Shown here piece by piece: positions 34,421 to 42,084 of a stretch of DNA of 64,000 nt (the stretch's first letter is position 1; every line of letters begins with the position of its first letter). The notes under the pieces are model-generated. The model was not told the origin of the DNA. It ran no database searches and saw nothing but the letters and a program-made list of their open reading frames with translations. The DNA is from Telmatospirillum sp. (GTDB lineage Bacteria; Pseudomonadota; Alphaproteobacteria; Rhodospirillales; Magnetospirillaceae): contig JARLJB010000314.1 of NCBI GenBank assembly GCA_031291415.1, positions 1 through 64,000 on the forward strand, written 5' to 3'. The translations under genes were made by a program, and so were the position numbers.

Positions 34421-34623
34421 CACGTGAGTCCCCACCGGCGCAGGACTTCGGCACACAGCCGGCGATAGGTCGGCCGCGCGTCCCGATCGAAGACGGACTT
34501 CCAAGCCTCGATAATCCGGGCCTCGATGTAGCGGTCCGGCAGGCCGGAAATTTCGGCCATGGTACGGTGATCCCGGAATGCCCAGGATTGACCGACAGGA
34601 ACGTCGCGAGCGGCGGCCATCAT
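34420..34623 (-). CDS. Small phage protein, unknown function
   Basis: A 67-residue protein (TMAEISGLPDRYIEARIIEAWKSVF...RRLCAEVLRRWGLT), helical and mildly basic. It overlaps the upstream gene by 4 bases and the micro-ORF by one base. No family recognised. Confidence 0.5.
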   Translation of the reverse strand: MMAAARDVPVGQSWAFRDHRTMAEISGLPDRYIEARIIEAWKSVFDRDARPTYRRLCAEVLRRWGLT

Positions 34624-35150
34624 TCGGCGGCCTGTTTATCAGACAGGAACGCCGCCGCCATTTCGCGGGCCCGGATGCGGGCGCGATCGATGACGCGGGC
34701 CAGATGCTCCGGCTTGATGTCATTGGGCATGGGGGCGTCAGTGAGCAGCGCTTGTGCCACACGCTCGGTAATCCCGGCGTCCACGTCGGTGGCGGCAACA
34801 GCGGCGCGCAGACTGTCGATGGCCTCGCGAAAACTGTCGCCCTCGCCTTCGATGTACTTGTTGTTGGGCAACGAGATGTAAGCCCGCGCCGTTTTGCTAT
34901 AGGAATTGATGTGTAGGGAAGTACTGAACGCGCCGGGAACATTGGCGGCGATCGCTTGAAGCTCGGCGTCGATTTCCTTGGGCGTCATGGTGTTGTGCAA
35001 AAGCTCGGCGCCCTGGCGGAACTTGTTGGCTTCATCGGCGGCGATATCGTCGTCTGCCCTGTTGAGCAGGGCTTTGACGATCTCGTCGACAGTGAAAGCT
35101 GGCGTGGGGCCGGTAACGTGGGCGAGGGCGATTTCTTCGGAACGGATCAT
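34620..35150 (-). CDS. Phage early protein, unknown function
   Basis: A 176-residue protein with an extended acidic helical N-terminus (ALAHVTGPTPAFTVDEIVKALLNRADDDI) and a central INSYSKTARAYISLPNN strand pair. The ATG at 35150 has GGAG eight bases upstream and is preferred over a GTG at 35159. Function is unknown. Confidence 0.65.
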   Translation of the reverse strand: MIRSEEIALAHVTGPTPAFTVDEIVKALLNRADDDIAADEANKFRQGAELLHNTMTPKEIDAELQAIAANVPGAFSTSLHINSYSKTARAYISLPNNKYIEGEGDSFREAIDSLRAAVAATDVDAGITERVAQALLTDAPMPNDIKPEHLARVIDRARIRAREMAAAFLSDKQAAE

Positions 35151-35161
35151 GGCGAACACTC

Positions 35162-35590
35162 CTATTCAGCAGCGATGCTGCACGGTTCGTTCAACAGCCG
35201 CTCGTCGCGAGCGGCGTCGTTCATGGCATCGGCGTAATCCTCACTGGGGTCGCCCACGGCGTCACACATCTCATCGAAGCATTCGCTTTCCAGCCATGAG
35301 GCGATCAGGTTCCACAAGGTGGCGGACGGCGCGAGTTCGCGGTATTCGCCCTTGTATTGGGGATCTCGAACCCTCTTTGGGTCGTGGCCGTATATCTCGA
35401 TGGTGCCGATCTCGATCTCAGGGCTTTCGGCCGGTTCTCCGCCGGAAGCGTAGGAGGGGCCGCGAGCCGGACAACCGGGAGAGAACAGAAAGTTGACCCG
35501 TCCCTCGATCTCGATTTCCTCATTCGCGACGATGCCGGAAATGACCAGGGTGTGGGTGTAGGTGAAGGTCATCGATTCTGTGGTGCGCAT
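35162..35590 (-). CDS. Phage early protein, unknown function
   Basis: A 142-residue acidic protein with a beta-rich N-terminus (TFTYTHTLVISGIVANEEIEIEGRVNFLFSPG) and a helical end. The ATG at 35590 follows GGAGG by seven bases; a GTG at 35596 overlapping the previous stop is an alternative. No family recognised. Confidence 0.65.
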   Translation of the reverse strand: MRTTESMTFTYTHTLVISGIVANEEIEIEGRVNFLFSPGCPARGPSYASGGEPAESPEIEIGTIEIYGHDPKRVRDPQYKGEYRELAPSATLWNLIASWLESECFDEMCDAVGDPSEDYADAMNDAARDERLLNEPCSIAAE

Positions 35591-35592
35591 GA

Positions 35593-35859
35593 TCACGCCT
35601 CCACCAGGTCGCCGGAGACGACGGCACTTGCGAAGGCGAGCTTGTCGATCAGGTCGCGACCACTGGCGCCGGTTTCGCCGTCACGGGTGTGCAGCTCGAG
35701 CGCGATCGCACCAAGCTGGATGTCGGCGCGATCCGGCCCCAGGCGAGCGCGCAGCGCATCGTCCAGGGTGGCCAGGAATTCGGCCTGTTGGGCTGCCGTG
35801 GCCTTGGCCACACGGCGGGCCATCGTGGTCATTGAGGGATGAAATAGCGAAAGGGCCAT
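35593..35859 (-). CDS. First gene of the leftward early operon, unknown function
   Basis: An 88-residue helical protein (MTTMARRVAKATAAQQAEFLATLDDALRARLG...). The start at 35859 follows a strong GGGGAGG site. It is the first gene downstream of the leftward early promoter, a position often used by anti-repressor, antitermination or recombination helper proteins, but nothing specific is visible. Confidence 0.6.
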   Translation of the reverse strand: MALSLFHPSMTTMARRVAKATAAQQAEFLATLDDALRARLGPDRADIQLGAIALELHTRDGETGASGRDLIDKLAFASAVVSGDLVEA

Positions 35860-35967
35860 CTGAACCTCCCCGAGGGCAGGTGGGTCGGGACTATCCCGAC
35901 CCATCCGGTGGCCGTAGGTGGCCGCTGCCCTGCTTGTGAGCCGCCCGGTGGGTGGCTGACGGGAAGG

Positions 35968-35996
35968 ATGTTATGCGCATCAATGCGCATGGTCAA
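35968..35996 (-). promoter_or_regulatory. Leftward early promoter (PL-like) with operator in the spacer
   Basis: On the minus strand TTGACC (35996-35991), a 17-base spacer and TAACAT (35973-35968). The spacer contains TGCGCA-TCAA-TGCGCA (35974-35989), a perfect operator dyad. The -35, -10 and spacing are the same as in the rightward promoter at 37512-37540. Transcription would start near 35961 and run into the gene at 35859. Confidence 0.8.
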
Positions 35997-36011
35997 GCGC
36001 ATTTGTGCGCA
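35996..36011. promoter_or_regulatory. Second left operator
   Basis: AGCGCA-TTTG-TGCGCA, a one-mismatch copy of the TGCGCA-N4-TGCGCA dyad, just upstream of the -35 of the leftward promoter. Two adjacent operators would permit cooperative repressor binding. Confidence 0.65.
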
Positions 36012-36050
36012 TAAATGCAAATTTGAGACGCTTCACCTAAAAATTTGGGC

Positions 36051-36075
36051 AATAAAAAACCCGCCGAAGCGGGTT
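36051..36075 (-). terminator. Intrinsic terminator of the repressor-lipoprotein transcript
   Basis: Read leftward: AACCCGC-TTCG-GCGGGTT (36075-36058), a 7-bp stem with a stable TTCG tetraloop, followed directly by TTTTAT. It lies between the lipoprotein stop (36111) and the leftward early promoter, and separates lysogenic from lytic transcription. Confidence 0.85.
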
Positions 36076-36110
36076 GTGAGACGTCGAGGGGCGTTGGACG
36101 ACGATTTAGC

Positions 36111-36683
36111 TTAATAGCAATTTGTCATCCCAGACGCATAGGAGTAGCAGGTTTTAGGGCGGTTCGAATTAGCCATCGCGCCCAAAATCATAAGATCCAT
36201 AAAAGATGGCCCCTTTCGAGCTTGGTCTATTTTGCTCTGATTGCTTTTGGCGTCCACCATAACCTTCAAGGTAGCTTGGTTTGCTGTACCGTAATTTATA
36301 GTTCCTTTATAGAGATCTGCACGAATAGATGATATCTGCAATTGAAGGCGGTTCAGCACCTCAGCGGATCCGGCGTCGGACTTCAGGAGAGCCGGGTATA
36401 GCCCCTTAAAGCATTCATCCTGATCGGCCATCTGAATCAGAAGTATTTCCTTCTCCTGCTCTGTTGGGAACGATTCGATTGTGAGCATGGGGGATGTAAC
36501 AAGGGCCGGGTTCGTCGGGGATTTATCATTCAGGCTGGACGTCCGTGGATCAGAAAAGATCTGGGCGCATCGTCCCTCGGCGTCTTGAACTACTTTTTGT
36601 GCTTCAACGTTACTGTCCGAAGCACAGCCGCAAATCACCACGGTCGCCGCCAGTGAGAAAAACCGCCGAAAAGACACGCACAT
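36111..36683 (-). CDS. Lipoprotein carried by the prophage, likely lysogenic-conversion gene
   Basis: A 190-residue protein with a lipoprotein signal: basic n-region, hydrophobic FFSLAATVVICG and the lipid-acceptor Cys20 followed by Ala, so outer-membrane sorting is expected. The mature part is helical, with a C-terminal CYSYASGMTNCY disulphide candidate. It starts 16 bases after the repressor gene on the same strand and is followed by a terminator, so it should be expressed in the lysogen. It is more AT-rich than neighbouring phage genes, a moron trait. Function is unknown; surface exclusion or host-envelope change is possible. Confidence 0.72.
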   Translation of the reverse strand: MCVSFRRFFSLAATVVICGCASDSNVEAQKVVQDAEGRCAQIFSDPRTSSLNDKSPTNPALVTSPMLTIESFPTEQEKEILLIQMADQDECFKGLYPALLKSDAGSAEVLNRLQLQISSIRADLYKGTINYGTANQATLKVMVDAKSNQSKIDQARKGPSFMDLMILGAMANSNRPKTCYSYASGMTNCY

Positions 36684-36699
36684 CGCCCTCTCCCGTGAA

Positions 36700-37461
36700 C
36701 TATCCTATGTTACGACCCAGCCACAGGACGCGGCCGATCACACAGACATCATCGTCAGGGATACCCGTCCATGTTTTATATCGAGGATTATCGCTCTGGA
36801 TGGTCAGCGTCGGCGGCCCCGGCTGGCGGGATAGCCGTTTGACCATGGTTTCGTCCTCACTACTGAAACGGATGACGTAGAGACCATCACGGGAGTAGCG
36901 CGCCACCGACATATCGACCAATACGCTGTCCCCGTTGTAGAGGGTCGATTCCATGCTGTCGCCCGCGACGCGGAGAACGGCCAGCTTTTCCAGAGACGAT
37001 GTATAGCGATGGACCCATTCTCTTCGGAACGCATCGTAGTGGAGCGGAGCCGGGTTGGATTCATTGATGGCACCAGGGCCGGCCGATACGCGAGCGTCAT
37101 AGACCGGGATCAGCGCAAATTCTTCCATATTGGCAGGCGGTGAAAGGGCCGTATGGGGCTCAAAATCGAAGGCAGCAGCTTCTTCCATAAGCTCATTGGG
37201 TACGACCGCATCTGTGGTCGGCAGGGCGATCCTAGTGGGAGCAACAACAGAACTCACTTCAGAAGGGACGGCCACGCCCGAGATGCGAGAAACGGCCGCC
37301 AGCGTCTTTCCACTCAGAAGATATTTTACATCATTATTTAGAAATCTGTTGAGGGTAGAGGGGGCTAGCTTGGCTTCTCTTGCCAAATTAGTCGCATCTA
37401 ACTTCATCGCGTCCATTGCGGAGCGAATGAAAGCCCGCTGATTTTCCCTATCTTCATACAT
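36700..37461 (-). CDS. CI-like repressor with S24 autoprotease domain
   Basis: A 253-residue repressor with an N-terminal HTH (MKLDATNLAREAKLAPSTLNRFLN) and a C-terminal LexA/S24 domain. The catalytic serine is in GDSMESTLYNGDSVLVD and the lysine in ETMVKRL. A likely Ala-Gly cleavage site is in ARVSAGPG at about residue 125. RecA-stimulated self-cleavage, and so prophage induction by DNA damage, is expected from the family. The start at 37461 directly abuts the TGCGCA-ACAA-TGCGCA operator (37462-37477), suggesting autoregulation and perhaps a leaderless or very short leader. Confidence 0.9.
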   Translation of the reverse strand: MYEDRENQRAFIRSAMDAMKLDATNLAREAKLAPSTLNRFLNNDVKYLLSGKTLAAVSRISGVAVPSEVSSVVAPTRIALPTTDAVVPNELMEEAAAFDFEPHTALSPPANMEEFALIPVYDARVSAGPGAINESNPAPLHYDAFRREWVHRYTSSLEKLAVLRVAGDSMESTLYNGDSVLVDMSVARYSRDGLYVIRFSSEDETMVKRLSRQPGPPTLTIQSDNPRYKTWTGIPDDDVCVIGRVLWLGRNIG

Positions 37462-37477
37462 TGCGCAACAATGCGCA
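37462..37477. promoter_or_regulatory. Operator at the repressor start codon
   Basis: TGCGCA-ACAA-TGCGCA, an exact dyad of the immunity-region operator type. It begins one base upstream of the repressor start codon and probably mediates control of repressor transcription. Confidence 0.75.
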
Positions 37478-37511
37478 ATTTCGCGTGCGCATTCCATAGG
37501 CACTAATGCGC

Positions 37512-37540
37512 TTGACCGTGCGCATTAGTGCGCATAACAT
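37512..37540 (+). promoter_or_regulatory. Rightward early promoter (PR-like) with operator in the spacer
   Basis: TTGACC (37512-37517), 17-base spacer, TAACAT (37535-37540). The spacer holds TGCGCA-TTAG-TGCGCA (37519-37534). Transcription should start around 37547-37548, which coincides with the ATG of the Cro-like gene. Confidence 0.85.
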
Positions 37541-37547
37541 CGAGCGC

Positions 37548-37877
37548 ATGGATATTTCCTCTCTCATAAATTCCGCCGAGAAGCGCGCCAAGGACTGTGG
37601 TCTATCGGTAGCGGTCCTTTGCGCGGAAGCCGGTATTAATCGCGCCACATGGCAGCGGTGGAAGGCCGGTATCACCGAGCCTCGTTTATCGATGCTGGAT
37701 AAGCTCGAAAGCACTCTCTCTCGATATGAGCGCAAACAGCCGGAGAGAGAGTGTGCTCCCACCGCCACCGCCACCGAGGAGCATCGCCAGCAACCCGGTC
37801 GCCGCGTCCAGCGCCGCCGCACCCAGATCGACCAACGCATAGCCAATCGCCGCGAGTCGGACGGGGAACTACAATGA
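37548..37877 (+). CDS. Cro-like helix-turn-helix regulator, predicted leaderless
   Basis: A 109-residue protein with an N-terminal HTH (SAEKRAKDCGLSVAVLCAEAGINRATWQRWKAG, then PRLSMLDKLESTLSRYE) and a basic, Arg/Gln-rich tail. It is divergent from the CI-like gene. The ATG at 37548 is only 8 bases after the -10 hexamer, so the mRNA should begin at or next to the start codon. Upstream in-frame starts would lie within the promoter. By position it is the Cro/CII-type switch protein. Confidence 0.8.
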   Translation: MDISSLINSAEKRAKDCGLSVAVLCAEAGINRATWQRWKAGITEPRLSMLDKLESTLSRYERKQPERECAPTATATEEHRQQPGRRVQRRRTQIDQRIANRRESDGELQ

Positions 37878-38305
37878 CGGCGGCCTCCACGCTTCAGATG
37901 GGTTGTCGCGTCATTCGGCGTCCCTTCACGGGTCTGGCAAAGCGCGTTCATTTGAGATCCTCCAAGGCTGAAGCGTACCTCGATGCGTCGGTACCATCCT
38001 CCCCGAGAAAGGCGAGATTTGTGCCGCCGCTCACGGATGCCGTGATTGCGGACCGTTTGGCCGAAATATTCATCCGGCGACCGGCGACGGTCCTGGCCAG
38101 GATCGCCAACAGCTGCGAAAGCGCGGCCAAGAAATGGCGGCGTCGTATCAGCCTGCCCAGCGTTCCCGCTCTCATTCACATGATGCGCCACGATGATGGC
38201 GTGTTCGCCGCGGTCCTCGAGCTGGCCGGCCGCTCGCCCTCGGACCTCACCGACGAGGAGCGCCAGGCCGTCGCCGAGACAATCAAGATTTTGGAGGGAT
38301 TATGA
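37874..38305 (+). CDS. Phage early protein, unknown function
   Basis: A 143-residue basic protein with a helical middle (LTDAVIADRLAEIFIRRPATVLARIANSCESAAKKWRRR) and a C-terminal VFAAVLELAGRSPSDLTDEERQAV block. It overlaps the Cro-like gene by 4 bases and the next gene by 4 bases. By position and basic helices it may be a DNA-binding regulator (CII-like position), but no motif proves this. Confidence 0.65.
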   Translation: MTAASTLQMGCRVIRRPFTGLAKRVHLRSSKAEAYLDASVPSSPRKARFVPPLTDAVIADRLAEIFIRRPATVLARIANSCESAAKKWRRRISLPSVPALIHMMRHDDGVFAAVLELAGRSPSDLTDEERQAVAETIKILEGL

Positions 38306-38490
38306 TTCGGGTTGAGATCGCCCTTGTGCTGATCGCCGCCGCCGCAGTCCTCGCGTGGCTTGTCGGTGGCCGTGTCCTGAAAGCCGAAAATCGTTCTTTG
38401 CGGGAAAAAATGGACCGCGTTGCTGCGGTCCTGCGTCCGTTCAAGGGCGATTCCCCTGCGCCCACTTCCCAAAAACACGAGGCCCCATGA
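38302..38490 (+). CDS. Small single-pass membrane protein
   Basis: A 62-residue protein. Residues about 4-24 (VEIALVLIAAAAVLAWLVGG) form one membrane helix, followed by a charged helical stretch. It overlaps both neighbours by 4 bases. The function is unknown. Confidence 0.65.
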   Translation: MIRVEIALVLIAAAAVLAWLVGGRVLKAENRSLREKMDRVAAVLRPFKGDSPAPTSQKHEAP

Positions 38491-39449
38491 TGAATGACGA
38501 ACCGAAAATTCTGTCCCCCGACGAACTGCCGCCGGCGATGAAGACGGCATTCGAGAAGATGTACGCGCTCCGGCGCCGCATCGAGGCGCTGAAAGCCGAG
38601 CACATCGTACCGTTGAGCGACGAGGTGACCGCGACCAAGCGCGACCTGAAGGCCAGCGCGAACATGGCCACCAAGGACATCGATCTTGTCTACCGGCTTT
38701 ATGAGCGGTGGTGCCTGGCCGCGCAGTTGGAGGACGAGCTGGAAGGCAAGCGGATCCAGGACAATATCCGCCGCGCGTTTTCCGCCGCTCGCCGTGGCGA
38801 AATCATCAACTTCCTGGATGTGCTGGACGGCGCGACGATCAGCACCGAGCCGCAGGAGACCGAGAACGGTTTCGAAGACGAGGTCGCGGCGGCCGAAGAA
38901 CAGGTGACCGGTGGCGCGCCGTTCGAAACCGCCGGGCAGACACTCACCGCCAGCGAGGAACAAGCCCCGGCTCCGGCCGCCGATTGGGGCGACGACAAGG
39001 CCCCGGTTCCGGCCGAACAGGACGACGGCAGTCAGGACGGCTTTGCATTCAACATGGGTGAAAAGGCCGGCCTCGAAGGGCAACTGGACGTCAAGGCGTT
39101 GATCCGGGCCCAGGGATGGAACGGACGGTCTCAGCGCGCGAAGAACTTCGCCGCCGGCCACGCGCAGGGCGTCAAGAAGCGCCAGCAGGCGGCCAATCAG
39201 CCGATGACGGACGAAGAGGCGTACGAGATCACCAACGCCGGCAACAAGGCTGGCTATGAGGGCAAGCCACTGTCGGCCAATCCTCATGATTCCGGCTCTG
39301 ACCAGGCCGAACGTTGGGCGGCGGGTCACGAGGGCGGTTGCATTCGCCGCCAGAACGAAGAGGCGAGCAACGACGACACGCCCGGTCTTAACCCGCTCCC
39401 CCCGAAAGTTGTGAACCTCGGCGATCATCGCCCGGCGTTCCCAGGCTGA
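38487..39449 (+). CDS. Phage protein with N-terminal coiled coil, unknown function
   Basis: A 320-residue acidic protein. Residues about 10-120 are helical and coiled-coil-like (MKTAFEKMYALRRRIEALKAEH; LYERWCLAAQLEDELEGKR). The middle is Ala/Glu/Pro-rich and probably disordered. The C-terminal 100 residues contain two similar GWNGRSQRAKNFAAGHAQG / SGSDQAERWAAGHEGG motifs, suggesting a duplicated short fold of the ribosome-modulation-factor type. The start is the ATG overlapping the preceding stop. Confidence 0.6.
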   Translation: MMNDEPKILSPDELPPAMKTAFEKMYALRRRIEALKAEHIVPLSDEVTATKRDLKASANMATKDIDLVYRLYERWCLAAQLEDELEGKRIQDNIRRAFSAARRGEIINFLDVLDGATISTEPQETENGFEDEVAAAEEQVTGGAPFETAGQTLTASEEQAPAPAADWGDDKAPVPAEQDDGSQDGFAFNMGEKAGLEGQLDVKALIRAQGWNGRSQRAKNFAAGHAQGVKKRQQAANQPMTDEEAYEITNAGNKAGYEGKPLSANPHDSGSDQAERWAAGHEGGCIRRQNEEASNDDTPGLNPLPPKVVNLGDHRPAFPG

Positions 39450-39461
39450 TCGGGGCACATC

Positions 39462-39860
39462 ATGGGGAAGGGGATCACATCAACGGCGCCCGAGGTCCGG
39501 CTGGTCATTCGTGGCGAGACGGCCAGCAAGGCCAACAGCCGCAAGCTCGTCCTGTTCGGCAAGCGGCCTGCGTCCATCAAATCGGACAAGGCGCGGGCTT
39601 GGCTGAAAGAGGCTATTCGCCAAATCCCCGGGCCGGTCGTCGCGCCCCTGCTCGGTGGTGACCTGGTCGCGTTCATCCGCATCTTCTACGCGACGCGGCG
39701 CCCCGATCTCGATGAGTCCCTTGTCCTCGATTTCCTGCAAGGCCGCGTTTACGGCAACGACCGTCAAGTCCGCGAGAAGCACGTTTACCACGGCCTCGAC
39801 GCGGTCAATCCGCGCGTTGAACTGGTCATCCGGCCGATGGATGAGGGGAGGGCGGCTTGA
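39462..39860 (+). CDS. RusA-like Holliday-junction resolvase
   Basis: A 132-residue protein. The segment RRPDLDESLVLDFLQGRVYGNDRQVREKHVYH follows the RusA pattern (D-x-D-N/E-L, LNG/LQG, Y-x-N-D-x-Q), which provides metal-binding aspartates and a catalytic basic residue. RusA resolves recombination intermediates before packaging. It is followed by the methylase with a 4-base overlap. Confidence 0.8.
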   Translation: MGKGITSTAPEVRLVIRGETASKANSRKLVLFGKRPASIKSDKARAWLKEAIRQIPGPVVAPLLGGDLVAFIRIFYATRRPDLDESLVLDFLQGRVYGNDRQVREKHVYHGLDAVNPRVELVIRPMDEGRAA

Positions 39861-40675
39861 CCCTTCCTATTCATCGTCAGTTTGGATCCAAAGCACGGGT
39901 TGCCCAGCAAATCTTGGCTCTCGTACCGTCCAACAAGCGGGTATGGGTAGAAGTTTTCGCCGGCAGCGCGGCGGTGACGCTGGCGAAGGCCCCACATCCT
40001 GTCGAGCATATCAACGATCTGTCTGGGCACGTCACAAACCTCTTCCGAGTGGTGCGTGATCCCATCCTGAGGCTGGCGCTCCAGGAAGCGATCGAGATGA
40101 CGCCTTACGCGCAGAGTGAACTGATAGCGTGCCGTCAAGAGATGCGCCAGGAGGACCCAGTAGAATGGGCACGCCGGTTCCTGGTGGTGTCGTGGTTGTC
40201 GGTCAATGGATGCCATACCGGGAACACTGGCTTTCGGCTCAATCGGGACCAAGACTGGCATCTGCGCGTCTGGAACAGATTGGGGGACCGCATCGCCGCG
40301 GCCTGCAGGCGGCTGAAGGAAGTCACCATCCATTCGCGTCACTGCTTGGAAATTGTGAAGGTCTTCGGTGATCTGCCGGACGCGGTTCTTTTCTTGGATC
40401 CTCCTTATCCGCTTTCGACCACGAATACGAAGCGCCAGCAGGTTTACGAAGTCGATATGTCGAATGATGAGCATGAGGCACTCGCCAGTGCCCTCCGCGA
40501 CGTCAAGGCGTCCGTCATTTTGACGATGAACCCGGGCACCATTTACAGCGACATCCTGAATGACTGGCATATTTCGCCGATGTCGGTTCGTGGGCTGCGC
40601 AACGCAACAAAGACTGAGTTGGTGTTCACCAACTTTGCCCCCTCAATTGATCTCTTCAGGGGTGCAGCCGCATGA
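39857..40675 (+). CDS. Dam-type N6-adenine DNA methyltransferase
   Basis: A 272-residue D12-class adenine methylase. The SAM-binding parts are FGSKARVAQQI and VEVFAGSAAVTLAK, then NDLSGHVTNLFRVV, and the catalytic motif IV is LFLDPPYP. The start is a TTG forming a TTGA overlap with the RusA stop; no better start is present and the conserved FGSK motif lies 9 residues in. No restriction partner is encoded, so an orphan anti-restriction or replication-timing role is likely. Confidence 0.88.
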   Translation: MTLPIHRQFGSKARVAQQILALVPSNKRVWVEVFAGSAAVTLAKAPHPVEHINDLSGHVTNLFRVVRDPILRLALQEAIEMTPYAQSELIACRQEMRQEDPVEWARRFLVVSWLSVNGCHTGNTGFRLNRDQDWHLRVWNRLGDRIAAACRRLKEVTIHSRHCLEIVKVFGDLPDAVLFLDPPYPLSTTNTKRQQVYEVDMSNDEHEALASALRDVKASVILTMNPGTIYSDILNDWHISPMSVRGLRNATKTELVFTNFAPSIDLFRGAAA

Positions 40676-42084
40676 CAGTCCTTCGCCCCTACCAAACCAA
40701 GAACGTCAACGAGATCCTGGCCTGCCTTGAGCGCGGCGAAGATCCGCTTTACGTGCTGCCGACCGGTGGCGGCAAAACGACCGTCTTCACTTCCGTCATC
40801 GGGACCACGCTTTCCCAGGGCTGGGAAAGCTGCGTTTTCGTTCACCGGAAAGAGCTGCTGCGCCAAGCCTCGGCGCGCCTCACTGCCGAGGGCATCGAGC
40901 ACGGAGTCATTATGCCGGGCTTCGATCTGACCAGCCACAAGGTGCATGTCGCCAGCATCGACACGGTCGGAGCCAGGTTCGACAGCCTTTCCCACTGGTT
41001 GGAGAGGTTGGACCTAGCCATCCCCGATGAAGCGCATCATTCAGTCGCGAACAAGTGGGACCGTGTCCTACAGCTTCCGCAGCGTCGGTTTGGTAATACC
41101 GCCACCCCATGTCGGACGGACGGGATGGGGCTGGGAGAAACCGGCCTCTTCAAGCGGATGATCAGGGGTCCATCTCCCAAAGAACTGATAAAAATGGGTT
41201 TTTTGGCTCCGGGCATTGTTTATGCGCCGCCAACAGGACTCGATCTTTCGAAGGTTGGAAAGCGCGGTGGCGATTACGTTCTATCGCAGATCGCCGCCCT
41301 GACTGATACGGACGAGCTAACGCTTATCGCTCGCCGCTGGTACGCCAAAATGTGCCCAGGGCAGCCTGCGGTTGTTTTTTGTACCACTGTTGAGCATGCA
41401 AAGAGGGTCGCGCAGGCCTTCGCCGCGGCTGGGTGGAGGGCCGCATCGGTTGATGGGAAGATGAGCCCGGCCGAGCGAGATGCTGCAATCATCGGCCTCG
41501 CTGACGGATTGGTCCAAGTTTTGACGTCCTGCGAACTGATCGGAGAGGGGTTAGACATCCCAGCTGTTTCCGCCGTCATTGATCTTCGACCAAGCATTTC
41601 AACCGGGCTCGTCCTGCAACACGATGGTCGCGCGGCGCGACCACACGAAGACAAGTCGCACTGGACCAAAATAGACTTGGTCGGAAATACCGCCCGCCAC
41701 GGCATGTTCGATGCCGACCGGCAATGGGATCTGCGTTCAGGTATTCGAGGTCTTGAACGGGTCGTTGCGGCGACTTGGCGCTGTCGAAAGTGCTTCCGCG
41801 TGTGGGAACGACCCGATCAGTTTTCGGCCATGTCCTGCACTTGTGGATCGACACAGACCGTTTCCGGTATCGCTCCGGCCCGGGTCGACGTCATGCCAGG
41901 CATCAACGGTGTGTCAGCCGACACCCTGCACCGGATGAAGCTCAAGGACGCCGTGAAGGTCTGCAAGACCCTCGACGACTATAAGTCCCTCGGTCGGATC
42001 AAAGGCTACAAGCCGGGCTGGGCCACTTATGCCTATGAGCAGGTTATCTCCTACCGGGCGCGGTTCAAGAGGAGGGCGTATTGA
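40672..42084 (+). CDS. SF2 DEAD/DEAH-type helicase
   Basis: A 470-residue superfamily 2 helicase. Walker A is PTGGGKTT, Walker B IPDEAHH, motif III-like NTATPCR, then CTTVEHAKRVAQAF, LIGEGLDIPAVSAVI and the arginine-finger QHDGRAARPHEDK. A C-terminal Cys4 zinc ribbon (CRKCFRVW, then CTCG) follows at about residue 370. It belongs to the UvrB/ResIII-type helicases in phage replication modules. It overlaps its neighbours by 4 bases. Confidence 0.9.
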   Translation: MTVLRPYQTKNVNEILACLERGEDPLYVLPTGGGKTTVFTSVIGTTLSQGWESCVFVHRKELLRQASARLTAEGIEHGVIMPGFDLTSHKVHVASIDTVGARFDSLSHWLERLDLAIPDEAHHSVANKWDRVLQLPQRRFGNTATPCRTDGMGLGETGLFKRMIRGPSPKELIKMGFLAPGIVYAPPTGLDLSKVGKRGGDYVLSQIAALTDTDELTLIARRWYAKMCPGQPAVVFCTTVEHAKRVAQAFAAAGWRAASVDGKMSPAERDAAIIGLADGLVQVLTSCELIGEGLDIPAVSAVIDLRPSISTGLVLQHDGRAARPHEDKSHWTKIDLVGNTARHGMFDADRQWDLRSGIRGLERVVAATWRCRKCFRVWERPDQFSAMSCTCGSTQTVSGIAPARVDVMPGINGVSADTLHRMKLKDAVKVCKTLDDYKSLGRIKGYKPGWATYAYEQVISYRARFKRRAY

